Below, one piece after another: positions 19,801-20,721 of a DNA stretch of 20,721 bases. A program made the translations under genes and the position numbers. The notes under the pieces are model-generated. The model searched no databases, had not been told where the DNA came from, and was given only the letters and a program-made list of their open reading frames with translations. Every line of letters begins with the position of its first letter. The stretch's first letter is position 1. This DNA comes from Pelargonium cotyledonis (taxonomy: Eukaryota; Streptophyta; Magnoliopsida; Geraniales; Geraniaceae): the NCBI GenBank assembly GCA_036897625.1, contig JAYMTA010001296.1:1-20721 (forward strand), written 5' to 3'.

Positions 19801-20118
19801 GGGACTGGAAGTGGCACCAGCAATCGATCTCAGAACGGAATCGGCGGAAAAAATCCCTTTGGGCAGCCGGTCAACCCAATTGGTTGTTTCACTATTATTA
19901 ATGTTATCGCTCACTGAACACCGAATTTGGAGGCTTGTTCTTGACCTCTTCGCCTTCAATTGGTGGAAGGTTGCGGTGAGAGGAAGATAAGGTTTAGGGT
20001 TTAGGGTTTGGAGGAGGAGAGTGAAATTAGGAGGAATTAGGGTTGTGAAGTTGGGTCTTGGTGGCTGAGCAGCGACTGTGATTGTTGGGAAGGCACGTTG
20101 CGCGCAACTCCAATTCAT
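15907..20118 (-). CDS. ABCI12: ABCI12: chloroplast EcfT-like membrane subunit of an ECF-type ABC transporter, seven exons
   Basis: Exons on the - strand are 20118-19738, 18846-18730, 18470-18234, 17923-17759, 17594-17519, 16938-16874 and 16059-15907. All introns are GT-AG and the frame is continuous (only the junction of exons 5 and 6 is in phase 1), giving 397 residues, about the length of Arabidopsis ABCI12 (At3g21580). Residues 1 to about 70 look like a chloroplast transit peptide. The EcfT/CbiQ-type domain follows, with hydrophobic segments near 128-150, 173-190, 232-256, 262-298 and 372-396. The AMIVRGFRG segment (348-356) corresponds to the Ala-Arg-Gly coupling motif that contacts the ATPases in EcfT. 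From the family, the partners are the plastid ATPases ABCI10 and ABCI11 in the envelope, and loss impairs chloroplast development; the substrate is not settled. The start is the first Met before a transit peptide. No damage is visible. Confidence 0.93.
16806..16852. repeat. Interrupted (GT)n microsatellite in ABCI12 intron 6
   Basis: Runs of GT, broken by one TT and one TTG, total about 47 bases. They lie only about 20 bases inside intron 6 from the donor end of exon 6 (16874). The repeat is likely polymorphic. Confidence 0.93.
17074..17102. repeat. Short (CAAACA)n simple repeat in ABCI12 intron 5
   Basis: Several CAAACA units with minor variation occur in intron 5. They have no coding meaning. 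Confidence 0.7.
19989..20010. repeat. Telomere-like (TTTAGGG)n / telo-box inside ABCI12 exon 1
   Basis: The + strand carries three adjacent TTTAGGG-type units, read as AAACCCTAA repeats on the coding strand. They lie within the transit-peptide part of exon 1, encoding the Gln-Thr-Leu-Asn-Pro-Lys-Pro stretch. Telo-boxes near the 5' end of plant genes are known cis elements that bind telomere-repeat-binding proteins and often mark genes active in dividing tissue. Here the motif is in coding sequence, so it may simply reflect codon content. Confidence 0.75.
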
Positions 20119-20721
20119 GGGGTTTTTGTTTTTCTTTTTCTGGGAATTTACAGATTATAGCAGATTCTGCATTTGGAGCTGGTCTTCTAATGGCGGGAAT
20201 CACCTTAGTGTTACATGATTCTATGTTTAGAGCTCGTTAATTAGAGATAAATGTGTTTTTAATATCCAAACTTCGCTAGTGTATTTAATATATTATCTAA
20301 ACTTTTGTTACGTTCAATTTAATATCTAAAATTTTATTTTATATTCAATTAAGTATTTTAATTTACAAAATTTATCTAATGTAATGCCTATCATCAACTT
20401 CCGTCAAATATGACCTTAAGTCTCATTGACGTGGGTAGATTAGTGTCGCGTTAGAAAAAATTTGCTGATATGGAAGGTGATGTGGGTGATGAGTGATGAC
20501 ATGGACTTTTGTCTGCTGAGGTGTATTTTTTTATGAGTAAGTGCTGACGTGACTTGTGGTTCATTAATTAAGAAAAGAAAAAAGACAAAAGACAAAACGA
20601 AAATAAAAGACAATCTCATCTCTCTCTCCTTAGTCTTGCCTTCTTCGTTGAAAATGAAGACAAAAAAGACAGCACTCATCCCTCTCCTCGCGCTTGCTTC
20701 CAACGGCTGGAGAAGCTTGAA
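20119..20721. other. Upstream region of ABCI12 with a probable repeat fragment
   Basis: The first ~120 bases next to the start codon should hold the ABCI12 leader and core promoter; no clear TATA box is seen. From about 20240 to 20600 the sequence repeats AATATCTAAA- and ACGTCAG-like phrases of the style found in Mutator-like inverted-repeat arms of plants. If so, the second arm lies beyond the window. A frame open from ATG at about 20654 to the window edge is too short to judge. Confidence 0.3.

Overview
This is nuclear DNA of a flowering plant, most likely a dicot. The evidence is AT-rich intergenic DNA, GT-AG introns, two chloroplast-targeted protein genes with typical plant partners, and dense plant-type transposon debris. 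I see no bacterial, CRISPR or organellar features.

Layout. 1 to about 3100 is the 3' part of a broken Ty1/copia retrotransposon on the + strand, ending in one LTR. 3100-6160 is gene-poor DNA holding a fold-back element with long modular inverted repeats (4495-5386) and a SINE-like insertion (5934-6148) just upstream of the first gene. 6366-14319 (+) is a two-exon gene for plastid peptide-methionine (S)-S-oxide reductase (MSRA4-like). Its single intron is 7156 bp and is filled with repeats: a broken Ty3/gypsy gag region split by a second, oddly arranged LTR-type element (8004-10641), a degenerate ~40-bp minisatellite, a near-perfect 370-bp fold-back, and four copies of a 49-bp repeat. 14320-15906 is the space between two convergent genes and carries a hAT-type MITE with a perfect 8-bp target duplication. 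15907-20118 (-) is a complete seven-exon gene for ABCI12, the EcfT-like membrane subunit of a chloroplast ECF-type ABC transporter. 20119-20721 is its upstream region, much of it probably repeat-derived.

The two genes are tail to tail and are not known to work in one pathway. Both products are expected in the chloroplast: one repairs oxidised methionine, the other is part of an envelope transporter. I joined exons by hand from splice-site consensus, reading-frame continuity and remembered family sequence; no alignment was run. I find no convincing new multi-gene system. The items most worth a second look are the three-copy, two-orientation LTR-arm structure inside the MSRA4 intron, unusual substitutions at normally conserved MSRA glycines, and the long hairpin repeats.
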